From Proteromonas lacertae (taxonomy: Eukaryota > Sar > Bigyra > Opalinata > Proteromonadidae), in assembly GCA_002245135.1 (NCBI GenBank), contig NGBS01000884.1, positions 1-64,000 of the forward strand: a stretch of 64,000 nucleotides of DNA. The letters run 5' to 3'. A model generated the notes under the pieces. That model made no database searches and was not told the DNA's origin. It saw only the letters and a program-made list of their open reading frames with translations. This document shows positions 23,942 to 36,703 of the stretch, piece after piece. The number at the start of each line of letters is the position of its first letter. Positions within the stretch are counted from its first letter, which is position 1. The position numbers and the translations under genes are program-made.

Positions 23942-24185
23942 TAGATTAATTTAATTTATATTCTGAAAAAGCTTGGGTAGTTTGTGATAACGGAAGAAAC
24001 AGATAGAATTTATAAGAAACAGATATAATATTATTATATTAATAAATTCTATATTCATTTTTAAATTCTAATTAGTGAATGATAGATTTATATTCATATC
24101 AAAACTATTAAAACTATTTAAGGCAATATAAATTAAAAATGCAATTTTCATTTTAAAAATATATTCGTTTCATAATTTTTAAAAA

Positions 24186-26612
24186 ATGGCTAATGTCGGT
24201 AGATTGCTGTTTTTTATCATTTTCGGAATTTTATCAATGCTAACCTTTGGAGTTGTATGTGAATATAGAAATAATAATGTCTTACACAACCATAATCACC
24301 ATAATCACCATAATGAAGATAATGAAGATAATGACGAGAATAACAACAACGGTGATGAAGAAAATGAAGAGAATCAAAATGCTAACCAAGACGAAAATCA
24401 AGATAATCACCATTTTTATGAAGATAATGATGAAAATCCTAATAACGAAATGGCTTTATTCAGCATAAGTGTTGGAAATTTTGTTACTTCTGTTGGATAT
24501 ATCATTCACAACAGATTTGGGATAATTCAACCAAACAATGATAAACCATATTTTGATAGTGTCATATCATTCAGTAAAACTAATGATATAATTGTGTATT
24601 ACAAAGATGAAAGTAAGTCAATTGTTTGTGATATGATGAAATATATTGGTAAAAAATATGATGAAATTGATGAAAATGAGTTAAAAGATAAACCATATAA
24701 GATAATAGAAGGATTAGAAGGATATTGTGAATATGAAGTATTATATAACAATGAAATTGTATATTTTACTCCAACATTCATTTTATCACTTCTATTTCAA
24801 CATATAAGAAATGAATCATTATCACAATTTGGGTTTGGAGAAGAATTTAAAGCATATTATCCAGTTGTTATAACAATTCCAGCAGATTTTACTAGTGTCC
24901 AAAGAAAAGAGATTAAAAAAGCTGTTAAAGAAGCTGGATTGATGGTAGAAAAACTATTAACCGAACCAATAGCAGCATCATTTGCTTATTTACATAATGG
25001 ATCAATAACTAAACCTAAATGTAATATCTTAATATGTGATATAAGAAAGAATAGTTTTAAATCATCAATAGTAAATTTAAATGATAAAAAACTGAAGTTA
25101 AAATCAAGTGAAGTATGTGAAAATAGAAATGAAGAATATTTTGAAACAATAATAAGAATAATCAACAAATCAGTGAATTATGCAAAACCAGAAAATATAG
25201 ATTATTTAATCTTTATTGGTGATGAAAGTGATATAATTAGATATGAAAATGCAATTGTACATCGTTTTCCATCAATTAATGTATTAAGCAAAAATCCACA
25301 GTTTATTACATCTCAAGGTTGTTGCGAATATTTAAATTCACAATTAATGTCACAATATAATGAAAATATAAAGCTAACATATGGAATAGATTTAGGTACA
25401 ACATTCTCATCATCTGCTTTTGTAAATGGTGATGAAAAAGTGAATATTATTCAAGATACAGGAGGAAAAAATGATATTCCTTCTTGTATTTATTATGAAA
25501 ATATCTTCAATCCAATCGTTGGTTCAGCAGCAACACAAAAACGAAATTCAAAAACCTTAAAGCATTTTTTATATGATTCAAAAAGATTTATTGGTAAAAA
25601 GTATGATGAAATTCCAAAAAAAGAAATTAAATTATATCCATTTGAATTAATTGAACAGAATAATTTGCCATATTACAAATTGATTGTTAATAATGAAGAA
25701 AAGAATATATCTCCTGTTGATGTATCAAGTGAAATATTGAAACATATTCACAATTATTCAATTCCAAGAATTACTCATGAAAATATATGTTCAGATGAAA
25801 TAGAAATAGTGATTGGAGTTCCAGCTGCATTTACTAATGAACAAAGAGAAGCAACCCGAGAAAGTGCAATAAAAGCTGGATTTAAGAATGTAGATTTATT
25901 ATCTGAACCAACAGCAGCTGTTTTATCTTATATTTATGATAATAAAATAAGAAAAGATGAATGTAAAATAATGGTTTATGATTTTGGAGGTGGAACATTT
26001 GATGTGAGTGTGATAGAGTTGAAGAATAAGACAGTGACAATATTAGGAACATTTGGAGATGAACATTTAGGAGGAGAAGATATAACAATGAGATTAGAAG
26101 AATATGTAAAGAAAGATATAAAAGAAAAGATGAGAATAGATGTGAATGCAAATGAAAAATATAAGTTTCGAATTCATAAAGAATGTGAAAATGCCAAAAT
26201 AATACTTTCTAGTAGTGAAGAATATGATTTTGAGTTCGAATTTGGTGATAACGAATATGAGGAGAGAATAAGTAGAAGTAAATTTAATGAATTATGTGAA
26301 GATTTATTCAATAAAACAATAGATATAGTAAATCAATCATTAAACCAATGTAATATGAGTAAAAATGAATTAGATTATATAATACTTACAGGAGGCACAA
26401 GTCACATTCCAATAATAAAAGAGATGATGGAAAAATGTTTTGAAGAAAATAAAGATTGTCATACATGTTATACTTTGAATGTAAATGAAGATGTAGCAAA
26501 AGGATGTGCAATTTATTCAAAATGTTTAATAGATGATAATTTCAGTAAATACAAAATAATTGATAATTCCTCCATTTATTCAGAAGATGGAAATGTAATT
26601 TACATTAAGTAA
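24186..26612 (+). CDS. Two-NBD Hsp70-like protein 2, truncated C-terminus
   Basis: A single exon of 808 residues. The N-terminus is a clear signal peptide or anchor (LLFFIIFGILSMLTFGVV), followed by a His/Asn/Asp/Glu-rich linker of about 60 residues. NBD1 is more decayed than in the neighbour: phosphate-1 reads FSISVGN, phosphate-2 reads CDIRKNSF, about 90 residues of lobe II are missing, and the adenosine loop GG is lost (IFIGDESD). NBD2 starts near residue 397 (YGIDLGTTFSS) with intact DFGGGTFDVS and LTGGTSHIP. The chain stops right after NBD2 (SEDGNVIYIK), so the substrate-binding domain is absent; there is no KDEL. It may be an ATPase-only, co-chaperone-like protein or a gene in decay. 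Confidence 0.85.
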   Translation: MANVGRLLFFIIFGILSMLTFGVVCEYRNNNVLHNHNHHNHHNEDNEDNDENNNNGDEENEENQNANQDENQDNHHFYEDNDENPNNEMALFSISVGNFVTSVGYIIHNRFGIIQPNNDKPYFDSVISFSKTNDIIVYYKDESKSIVCDMMKYIGKKYDEIDENELKDKPYKIIEGLEGYCEYEVLYNNEIVYFTPTFILSLLFQHIRNESLSQFGFGEEFKAYYPVVITIPADFTSVQRKEIKKAVKEAGLMVEKLLTEPIAASFAYLHNGSITKPKCNILICDIRKNSFKSSIVNLNDKKLKLKSSEVCENRNEEYFETIIRIINKSVNYAKPENIDYLIFIGDESDIIRYENAIVHRFPSINVLSKNPQFITSQGCCEYLNSQLMSQYNENIKLTYGIDLGTTFSSSAFVNGDEKVNIIQDTGGKNDIPSCIYYENIFNPIVGSAATQKRNSKTLKHFLYDSKRFIGKKYDEIPKKEIKLYPFELIEQNNLPYYKLIVNNEEKNISPVDVSSEILKHIHNYSIPRITHENICSDEIEIVIGVPAAFTNEQREATRESAIKAGFKNVDLLSEPTAAVLSYIYDNKIRKDECKIMVYDFGGGTFDVSVIELKNKTVTILGTFGDEHLGGEDITMRLEEYVKKDIKEKMRIDVNANEKYKFRIHKECENAKIILSSSEEYDFEFEFGDNEYEERISRSKFNELCEDLFNKTIDIVNQSLNQCNMSKNELDYIILTGGTSHIPIIKEMMEKCFEENKDCHTCYTLNVNEDVAKGCAIYSKCLIDDNFSKYKIIDNSSIYSEDGNVIYIK

Positions 26613-27162
26613 TACATTGATAACAATTGAATATATTATTAAATCATTTTCTTCTATTAATTCCCTAAATCATTCATAATATGTTTTAATCTCTTATTCA
26701 TTATTGTAAAACTTTCATTTATCCTTTTACAATTTGTCATATACATATTCTTTGCTAATTTTGAGAAATGTGTTTTTTAATTAGTACAATTTATACATAA
26801 CTATGATAATATCGATTGTGATAGAATATAAACTACCAGATTAAGTTAAATATTGATGGGGAATGTTAAAACAAGAAAATGAAGAAGATCAATCACTTTT
26901 GTATTGCTTTTTATGGTAGATAATATCATCATCATCATCACAATTAGAAGAAAAAAAGAGAATAATTATATAAAAATAATAAAATATTATTCTATTCTGA
27001 ATCTAACCCATTATATCTCAACCTCCAATGCAGCAACTATTAGATGGGGGAATCATCTTCGAGTTCTATATGCTAAAATAAGAATTAGATAAAGAATTTT
27101 AGATAGATAAAAGAAAACTTAATCTTTTTTATTATTATTATAATTTTATATAAAAATACTTT
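26613..27162. other. Intergenic, no gene seen
   Basis: AT-rich convergent spacer between the second Hsp70 gene and the 3' end of the P4-ATPase. A 62-codon frame on plus at 26904-27092 is low-complexity and unsupported. Nothing else is recognised. Confidence 0.5.
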
Positions 27163-30100
27163 CTATGTTATAATTCGAAAATTATAAGAAGAAATAGAGA
27201 AGTGACATATAGAATAATTTGATACCTTCAATTGATAAGCTTCATATTCTTGATACACTTCTATTGGTTCTGGCCACCATAATCTCCTTACGCAGTATAT
27301 AATATGATCTATCATTACACTTGTCCCACATATTAATAGAAGTTGTAAATAGAATATTGGCCTATTTATTAATATATATATATATATATATATAATACTT
27401 TTCCCATATATAAACACCTGAACCATAAAATAAACCAACTGGTCGAATAGCTCCATAGATTGTCATGAATAAGAAATACACAATAATCGAGCCCCATAAG
27501 AATATATTGAAGACTATTGACCAAACATGACATAATCTCATCATCTATTATTATTATTATATAAATATATTTATATACTTTAAAATTCATAATCATAAAT
27601 AAGGAAGTAAATATTCCAGTTCCATAAAACGTTAAACCATCCATTTGACCATCTGTTCCCCAACTTATTTCGATTATATAAATACCTATGAAAAATGTTA
27701 CAACTGCATGAATTATTGATTGGAATATCCATTGTAATAACACTGAGACATTTAAACCTAAGTTCTTTATTCCAAATTTGTATAATTGGGGATGTTCTAT
27801 AGCAGTTTGTGGAGATACATAAGCATCTTGACAGCCAAAGGCAATAATTGGTAAAGCCAAGAAAAAATTCCAAGTTAATTTAAGTAAAGATTCATAAAAT
27901 GTTGTACCACTTTGACCATTATAAAAATTGAAGAAGAAAAGAGTTAAAACCAAAGATATATTCTTATAAAATGAATATAATATCATCACACAGATTCTTC
28001 GATACGAATCTTTACCATAAACCAAAATTAATTGATTTAAAAATCTAAATTGACCAATAGCAAAATCACTATTATTTACAGCTTGAACTCCTTCTTTACC
28101 CATTATACCAACTCCAACATGTGCTGATTGAATCATATTTACATCATTAGCACCATCTCCAATAGCAAGGGTAATTGGATGTGATTTTAATGTATATCTT
28201 ATTGAATTTACAATAGATGCTTTTTGACTAGGACTTACTCTACAAGCTATAACTGAAGAAGCACCTTTACTTTTGTTAATAAACTCTTGTAATAAAGGAG
28301 TCATTACTGGCTTATTTGGATCTTTTGGATCTGTATGAATTATTGATAATAGCGCTGTACCTGTAACTATTACTGCATATGGTCCTTCAGGATTAGAAGG
28401 AATCATATCAATCTGTTGTTTTATCACAGCTACTGCATCTTCTTTCTCTTGTTCAAAATTATCTTTTGCTTTGTGTGTTGGTGTAACAGCTGGTGTTTGT
28501 GCAGGTGTATCAGCAGGTGTAGCAATTGGTGATCCTAAAGCAGTTACACCTGTGATTGTATAACATGTCATGTCAGATGTCAATAATTGACATGATTTAC
28601 CAATATTTTCAGCTGTTTCTAGTTTATCTCCAGTCAACATCCATACTTTAATACCAGCTAATATCATATTATGAATACATTCAGGTACACCATCTTGTAA
28701 ACGATCTTCAATAGCTGTACAACCGATCCATTGTAAATGACTTTCAATTTTACAAGCACAATCACTTAATTTCTTATCTCGATCTTCTATTGCTATTTTA
28801 CATTGATTATATTCATCTAACCAACTATTTACTTCCACTTCATTCAACTTCTTTCTTCCACAAACTAAAGTTCTCAAGCCGAGACAAGCCATTTGTGCCA
28901 AATTTTTCGGTATAAATTGTTCGAATGAGTCAAACAGTGGAATCATATTTGTATCAGCTCCTTTGCAATATAACCAATAACTATCATCCTGTTTATCTTG
29001 TAATAGAATTGACATTCTTTTACGATTACTTTCAAACTCATTTACAGCCATAATTGTATAGTATAATTTATCGCCTTCTGGGTTTTTTGTATTGATTATT
29101 AATGTCACATTCTTGCCACTGATTTCTACATTATATCCTAATGCTTTAGCTGCTTTTACTAAGGCAATTTCATCAGGTGAAGATGCTCTATATTCAATAG
29201 AACCATCTTGTTTCTTCTCAGGAACTACAGTATGACATAATGATAAACACTTTAAAAATATATCTAAAGCTTGACTTTGCTCGTCATCTTTTACTATATC
29301 TTTCTTATATTGTAAATCTTTAAATGAAACAGTAGGGTCGGGATTGAAAGCACTGTTTTCGGGTGTGCATAATTCATTCTCTTTGTTATGTACAGCTTCT
29401 CCCACAATTCCATAAATCTGTTTATCAGAAACAAAGAATTGTTTTAACTCCATTACATTTCTAGTTAAAGTACCTGTTTTATCACTAAATATATATTCAA
29501 TTTGTCCTAAGTTCTCACATATTTCTGCTGACCTTACTACCATTGACATGTCATTTTCTTCATCATACATTGAATTATCATTTTCCATAATCATGGCTTG
29601 GAAAAACTTAATAAAATCAAGTGAAACATATAGTGAGATAGGTACAAAATTGTTATATAAAATAAAGAAGGTGAAGAATGCACCAGCATCTGCTTTCGTA
29701 TCTGATAAATTCAAAAACCAATACTTTGAAGCATCTTCAATAAATCCAAAATACATAATCATACTGATGATTACAACTACTATTTCCAAAGCGAATATAA
29801 ATATAATCAATTTGTTTACTTTTTGGTAGATTAAACTGGTTTTTAATGGTGCTTTTCTAGCATTCATCATGATTCTAGTCTCTTGTCCAATGTAAATAAC
29901 TACGCCATATACATACTCACAGTTTCTTATACTACAACCTCTCCAAATGACATTGTCTTTACCTATTGGAATTACCTCAGAATTACCAGTGATAGTGACT
30001 GAACCATTGAAACTATACAAGTTCTTATTTGGTTTTTCTATTTGAATTGTTCCTTTTAAATTTGCTAATTTATCTAAGATCTCTTTTTCTTCTATTTTTG

Positions 30101-30759
30101 ATTCTTCATCTGCTCGAACTCCTACTAATTCACAAAGTGCTTTAGCTGCTTCTTTTCTCTTTAAATTCGTCTCTCCATCTAAATTTGAAGTTTCAGTAAA
30201 ACATCTTCCTTCTGGCTCACTACTGGTTAATATTATCAAGTCTGCAGGAATAGATGTATGGTTGGGTACTCTTATTATATCTCCTAATGTCACATCCTTC
30301 CATTGGATCTTCTCAATATGTGGATTACTGCCATGATCGGAAATTAATATCTCACAGAGGGTGCTGTTCTGAACTGCATCTGCCTTATGACGCTTATAAT
30401 CTTCTAATAATTTTCTAATTAATGAAACTATGAAAACAACTAATAGAGGACCAGATGTTGTGTAGATATTGGATTCTGGGTTCCATGGAGTGAACATCTA
30501 TAAATATTAGTGAATTAAAAAAATACCTGTAAGATTGATATGATCAAAAAATAAATATTAGCAACAATACAGAAAAATTCAAACAATGGAAGCAAAATGA
30601 AGCTGTACCAGTGGTACTTGGATGTAACAATGCCATTTGATTTTGCATATCTATACTTTTTTCTATTTGATATAAAGATGTAACAATATACGCATCTTCT
30701 AGGTTTACATCTTTTTTATTGATGTAGACTGTCCTAGAATTATTATTCTCTTCACTCAT
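27163..30759 (-). CDS. P4-type ATPase (phospholipid flippase)
   Basis: Minus-strand gene with introns 30651-30691, 30498-30526, 27544-27577 and 27362-27398; the product is 1,151 residues, normal for the family. The N-terminus reads SRTVYINKKDVNLEDAYAK and IVTSKYHWYSF, the typical P4 entry sequence, but only after the 41-nt first intron is removed. Hallmarks: DGETNLK in the actuator domain, PISLYVS in TM4, DKTGTLT with the phosphorylated Asp, TGDKLETA, and GDGANDV, followed by six C-terminal membrane segments. It flips phospholipids to the cytosolic leaflet of Golgi, endosomal or plasma membranes, usually with a CDC50 subunit, which is not in this window. The last exon may be extended by a further intron near 27163-27225, so the final residues are uncertain. 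Confidence 0.92.
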
Positions 30760-31347
30760 TATTCTGGCAGCCAATATATCTCTCCTTTAAGTAGATAAAA
30801 CTACTTTAAATAAAATCAAATGAAAAAATAACGAATTTTAGGTTTGAATTTTCGGTTTGATGATTCATCATTGAAAATAACATAAAGCATCCATGGGACA
30901 GTGGATATTATGGTTAAGAATTCGTCGTTCTTATATGGGCCATACGAATTTAGATAGATAGTGTTGTGAACATGTCTAATTGTTACATTTTTTGTATTGA
31001 CATGTTTTTTATGAGGATTATTATTATTCAAGCATAATGCACTATTTGTTTAAATAAATATATAAATATAATATAACCTGTTAAATGTCCCACTGTGAAA
31101 AACATTTAATAAAATGAATGTATTAGCTGCTAGTATCTATTGTCTGAATAATTATAGTAATTAGAACTTCTAAATATAAGGCTAATCATTCACTATTTTA
31201 TGACATTTCTAACTTTCTGTATGGTAATATTTATTAGCCTATCTCTAATTATTTAACAACTTTTTATCTCACTGTATTCTTTCAATCATTCACAATTACA
31301 ACCAACAGCAATTTAAGCTTGTGTCATTCAAACCCGTTTTTTAAAAT
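30760..31347. other. Divergent intergenic region
   Basis: Between the P4-ATPase start (minus) and the LRR gene start (plus). Contains a TTTAAGCTTGTG word at about 31312-31323, close to the LRR start, like other promoters here. A 71-codon minus frame (30816-31031) has no recognisable features and is not called a gene. Confidence 0.45.
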
Positions 31348-33538
31348 ATGAATAAAAATCCTCTAACTGAATTAGTTCTATCTCCAGAAGTTTTGATATC
31401 CTTTTAATAATTCATAAATATTGTTGTTTTCTTGATTTTGCAAGAGGAAGTTATGAAAGAACCCAATTCAAGTGAATATGCCATAGATCTACACCACAGA
31501 AGAATTAAAAAAATACAAGGACTTTTTAGAGTATAAAAAGATATGTTCTAATAGTATGTAGTGTGTAAAAGTGAGAGTTTTAGACTTATCTTCAAACGAA
31601 ATAGAAGTTATCGAAGGATTAGATGTATATGAATCTATAAATATTTATAGGCATTGAAAGATCTAAAAGAACTCAAATTATACTTTAATCAAATATCTTC
31701 CATTCAAGGATTAACAAAGTATATTCATATTCTATGTTATATTTCGTTGTAGAAATAAAAAATTAGAGAATTTATATTTAAATAACAATTACATAACAGC
31801 CTTACCAAAAGATATGACAGTTTTTTCACATTTAAAAATATTCGATATAAGTCATAATAAAATCAAAAAAATAGAGAATTTAACAGCATGTGGTGCTTTA
31901 GAAGTTGTTAATTTATCCAGTAACCAAATAACTCAAATATCAGGCTTGAATGGTTTGATTAGTATAACAGAATTAGATTTGTCATATAATAAAATTACTC
32001 AAATTGCAGAATTAGGAACACTGAAGAATTTAAGAGATTTAAATATAGAAGGAAATGAAATAAATAACTTGAATGGATTGAAATCGTTGAAATCATTAGT
32101 GGTATTACATATATCATCAAATCCAATATTAAATTATGATACATTACCAGTTTTACCAACTTTAGAAGAACTATACTCATCTAATTTACCAATGTCACAA
32201 ATTACTAAATTAGACCAATTTACATCCTTAGAAATCTTAGATGTTCAAAGCTGTCAAATAGAATCAATGAATGATATAAAATTACTAAAAAATACCAACA
32301 TACGTGAATTACTTCTCACTGGAAATGCAATAATGAATATAAACAATATTAGAAGTACAATTGAAGATTATCTCCCTGAGTTAGAGTTATTAAATGATGT
32401 ATATACAGTGTATGGTAATGTAAATTGTAAAGTAGATGATTCGTTATATAATATTTTACCTCCTCCAATGGTATTGAACAATATTGATGGTGATAATAAT
32501 AATAGTTTATTATCAACAACAGGAACGATAGGAGGAGGTAATACAATGCTTAATTCAACAATAAGACCAGGTTCAGCAAGACCATTATCAGCGACAGGTA
32601 GTCGTCCAGGTACAGCCAACGGAAATAATAGTAACGGACAAAGACCAATAATGAGACCATCCTCCTCTAGAGTTGGTGGTAATGGAACAATCAAGAAAGC
32701 AATTGATGTGAATTCAGAGTATATGAATTGTATTCAAAAGATACAGCAAATGAGAAATGAATTAACCAATGCAATTAGTAATAAATCCAATACTTTAATT
32801 CCAGCGAAATTCTTACCATCTCGACCAACTACATCATCACAATCAACTAGAACAACAGTATAAATATAATAATAATTATTATTTTTACAATATTAGAATG
32901 AAGATGATATTGAGTCTATTCCACTCACAGAATCAGTTCGAACTACTCAAGCCTCATCATCACAAAGGAAAAATGTTAAACCAGCATTTACATCACCCTT
33001 AAAATCAAGTGAAGGAAGGAGATATAGTGAAATGTCATCATCTTCTTCTTCAGAATCTCCATTACAACAATCAAATACTGCAACACCTCAACCACCTCCA
33101 CCATTGAAGGAGAAAAGATCAAGAAGAAAACTTGGAGATGCATTATCTTACAGTAGAAAGTATATAATATTATATTTGTTATTATAGAGGATCAGATGGA
33201 GTTAGATCAATATCACCAATCACAGATCAAAGACAATTACATTTGCCCAATATCAATAATACTCCATCAAAAATACCAAAATTACAGAAAAGATCAACCA
33301 GTGCTTCACGTAATAGTTTTGGTAGAATCAAAGAACAATCATCAGTTTTATCTACTGATAGTAGTAATAGTTTTATTCCACAGAAAAGATCAGCTAGTCG
33401 ACCAAAAGCTGCATCTTATAATAAACCTACAGCTTCAACTGTGACTAAGAAATCCTCATCATCATCATCTTCTTCTTCTTCTATTTCTTTTAATAATAAT
33501 AATATTCCATCATTAAAAATGTCTAAAGTAAAGAATAC

Positions 33539-33573
<35 letters not shown>

Positions 33574-34778
33574 CATCACAAACTAAAAAACCATCATCTT
33601 CATCATCAACTAAAACTTCTAAAACTACAACTTCTACTTCAACTTCTTTATTATCATCTCGTTCTAATAAATCTGTAAGATATATATCAAAATCATCAAT
33701 TGTTACACCACTCACATCAGCAAGATTAAAAGAAGATAATCAAAGACCTTCACAGAAATATCTACAAACAATAAATGAAGATAATTCAAATACAGCTAAT
33801 ACAATTAGTACACTTAGTACAGACAGTAATTATAATGATAAAGAAGCATTGGATTTAATAAAGAAAATTCGAGAACATTTAATAACTCCAGTCACCACAT
33901 TGACAGGTGAAGATTTTAAAGATTTAGAACCACCTGATTTTTCAATAACCAATCAGATTCTTCCATTATCAAAATCGCCAATAGAAATTAAAGAAAATGA
34001 TAATATTGAAAATAATATAAAAGAAAAAGAAATAAAGAAATCTCAAGATGAATATAAAGTAATAAAATCACCAACTAAAACAACAACTCCAAAATCACCA
34101 TCAAAAGTATCAAGTAAAGCATCAACACCAAAGAAAAATAATTTAACTATACAATCAAATGATAATGATAAAATTACATCCATTCCACTCTCAAAATCAC
34201 CCATTAATTCAGTGGAGAATCCATTCAAAGATAATTCAAAATTTCCACCAAAAAGTAATAAGAAAATACCATTTTTATTAGGAAGTAAACAGGATAAATG
34301 GATGCCAAAACCTCCCCCCAAAATCATTGAAAATGGCGAAGTGAAAGAATATCCAACTTTACATACACAACAACAACATGTGAGAATAATAAATGAATCA
34401 AATACAAATAACGCTAATAGTAATACAGTAAGAAAACACACTCCAATACAAATAACACCACCAAAACAACAACAACAACAAGAAAAGAAAGAAGAAAAAA
34501 AGACTGAAATAGTAATTGAAGATAAAACCAATGAAAAACCAATAATAAAAAAGAAGAAAGTAGAAACAGCTGATAGTGAAATTGGAACAGAAGTTGAATT
34601 TACAGGGCAAATGTTAGTGTTGGATGTTATAGAAAAAGGTAGTGAAAATCCCAATTATTTTAGAGTTCAACCAATTACTAAGTATAAAACTGATAATAAA
34701 AGACCATTAAGTGCAAGAACTGATAAATGTTTTAAATCTTTTCATTTACCAAGTGGTAGAAAATCTGAAATAAAATAA
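31348..34778 (+). CDS. Leucine-rich-repeat protein (SDS22-like) with long disordered tail
   Basis: Seven exons (introns 31390-31446, 31531-31561, 31625-31650, 31719-31752, 32858-32896, 33160-33187) encode 1,071 residues. Residues 30-260 are about nine LRRs of the short 22-residue SDS22 type (VLDLSSNEI, NLYLNNNYI, VVNLSSNQI, ELDLSYNKI, DLNIEGNEI), capped by a YLPELELLNDV motif as in axonemal LRR proteins. The rest is Ser/Thr/Gln/Lys-rich, with an 11-residue poly-Gln near 33540, many SP and SRP motifs, and a short conserved-looking end (EVEFTGQMLVLDVIEKG). It is probably a cytoskeletal or ciliary scaffold. The first exon is optional: a second ATG at 31453 also starts the frame. Confidence 0.8.
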
Positions 34779-34891
34779 AATCAATCAATAAAAAAAAAAA
34801 GTTTAATAGATAAATATATTAATTTTTTGTATTTTATTAAAATTTTTAATTATTTAAAAACATATAATAATATATCATTTTCACACTACAA

Positions 34892-36537
34892 CTACGCATC
34901 AGGAATAATATCATTCAATCCAATAGGATCTGCTTCATCAATATCATAATCCAAATCATTTGCTACAGTCTTTAACAAAGCAAAATATCGATCAGCAGTT
35001 GTCAGTAATTCAGATATTTTAAATTCTAATTTACTTTTACTTCGAACACCCATTTTTAACCTCTGTTCTATCTCATATTTCCACATATTAGCAGGACTAT
35101 GAGCGTCATTTACTGGATTATTTCGAAGTAGTAAGATTGTTGATAAAATGCTACTTCTTTCAGAGAAAAATGGAAAACGATAAGCCCAAGGTGAATCAGG
35201 AATAAACAATATCAAAATACCAAATTGTGCAATAATTGTTACACAACTTGTAACAATCGCTAAGATAATAGAACGTTTATATTCTGGTCCAGCTAAGCAC
35301 AATAAATACACAATAATTGGCGTTAATATATAAATTGATCCCCATAAGAACAACTTTCTAAAAAATCTCTTTTTTACATGGAAATTTTTTTGAGTTATTT
35401 GATAGGAATAGTAAAACCATATAAATGCAATAACTCTGACGATTAATAGCAATACACCCATTGGATAATCGTATAATGTTACACCTTGCTGTTCTTGAGA
35501 TGGTACAGTTTCTATATTAAATGAATAAATAAATATATATAATATCTATACTTTGATATATATAAGCTAAAGCATCAATACAGAAATAACTTATACAAAA
35601 TATTATACATTTTAATCTTCCAGTATATCTTATTTTTCTTCTAATCAGTCTATATCCTTTCACTAATAACACCAAATGTAAAATAAAGAATATATCGCCA
35701 ATAATTTGAAATATATAGGCAAATATATCTAAAGTTACATTGTTTGTACCTTTTTTACAAAAACTGTAATAATATATAGCGTATAACATATAACTGAGGA
35801 AATACGATAATACTGATATTCCCAAATACCCAAATAAAATATGAAATTTCTCTTTAGAATGTAATAGACAGGTTAAATATATCGTTATACATACCATTAT
35901 TACATATAAAATGGCAAACACAAAATTATATTCTAATTTCCCTTGGTCTTCCATACTTAAGTGTTTACAAAAACCTTCTCCATTGGTTAATTCTATTTCA
36001 TAATTTTTTATATTAATTGGAGCTGATTGGGTTGAATCATATTTACAATGTGACAATGCTATGAAATACACTGAAGGTTCTCTGCTTTTGATGTTTGCAG
36101 ACATTTCCCATTTTTTAGTTACATTGTTTATATATTCATCTTTTGCGTATAATGCATTATAACCACATAATCTGGTGTTGAATGTTTTTTCTTGACATGT
36201 GTAAGGTCCTGTGATTCTAAAATAGAATAATATTGAATAGTTATATACAGACTATCCCATTCATTGAAACTTATTTGACAGTTTATAAAATAAACATATC
36301 CATGGTCTGGATCACTATCATCTATTGGGTCTACTGATATTCTAATTTAATATACATCAAAAATTATAATACCGATAATGTCCATTCTTCCCAAATGAAA
36401 ATCCAGCAAAGAACTTCCATGGGTTTTTATTGTATAACTAAAAGGTAGTTGAGTATATATAATACGTCCCCTTTAAATATTAATGAGTGAGAAGGTGCGA
36501 AACAGAGCGAGAAGAGAAGAAAAAGAAGTGTAACCAT
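34892..36537 (-). CDS. GPR180/TMEM145-like seven-transmembrane protein
   Basis: Minus-strand gene with introns 36438-36465, 36342-36372, 36217-36248 and 35512-35551; 504 residues. The N-terminus is a clean signal peptide (MVTLLFLLFSLCFAPSHS). An extracellular or lumenal beta-rich domain follows (WKFFAGFSFGKNGHYRISV, YVYFINCQ, Cys pairs), then about seven membrane helices, including VLLVKGYRLIRRKI, which matches the KGW-T-R motif of the GpcrRhopsn4 family (GPR180, TMEM145). The C-terminus is cytosolic and polar. Family members are linked to secretory-pathway trafficking and receptor assembly rather than classic GPCR signalling. The start has the T-rich GAAT motif upstream. Confidence 0.8.
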
Positions 36538-36703
36538 CTAAAAAAATTCAAATAAATAACGACTAGAAATATAAAAAACAAAACAAACTGTTTATACAGT
36601 GGTTTATATTGGAATTTTATTCATTTGTAGGTTATAGAAAACCATTATTGACATACATACAGAATATATAAAAATAATAATATTTATTGGATTAAAAATG
36701 TAC

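Noticed and set aside
22941-26151. Minus-strand frames inside the Hsp70 genes
   Set aside because: They mirror the conserved plus-strand coding sequence and recur in both copies only because the genes are duplicated.
26904-27092. 62-codon plus frame between Hsp70 and P4-ATPase
   Set aside because: Ile/Asn/Lys-rich low complexity with no start context or neighbour support.
30816-31031. 71-codon minus-strand frame upstream of the P4-ATPase
   Set aside because: No domain, no splice link to the ATPase, and the real N-terminus is found in another frame starting at 30759.
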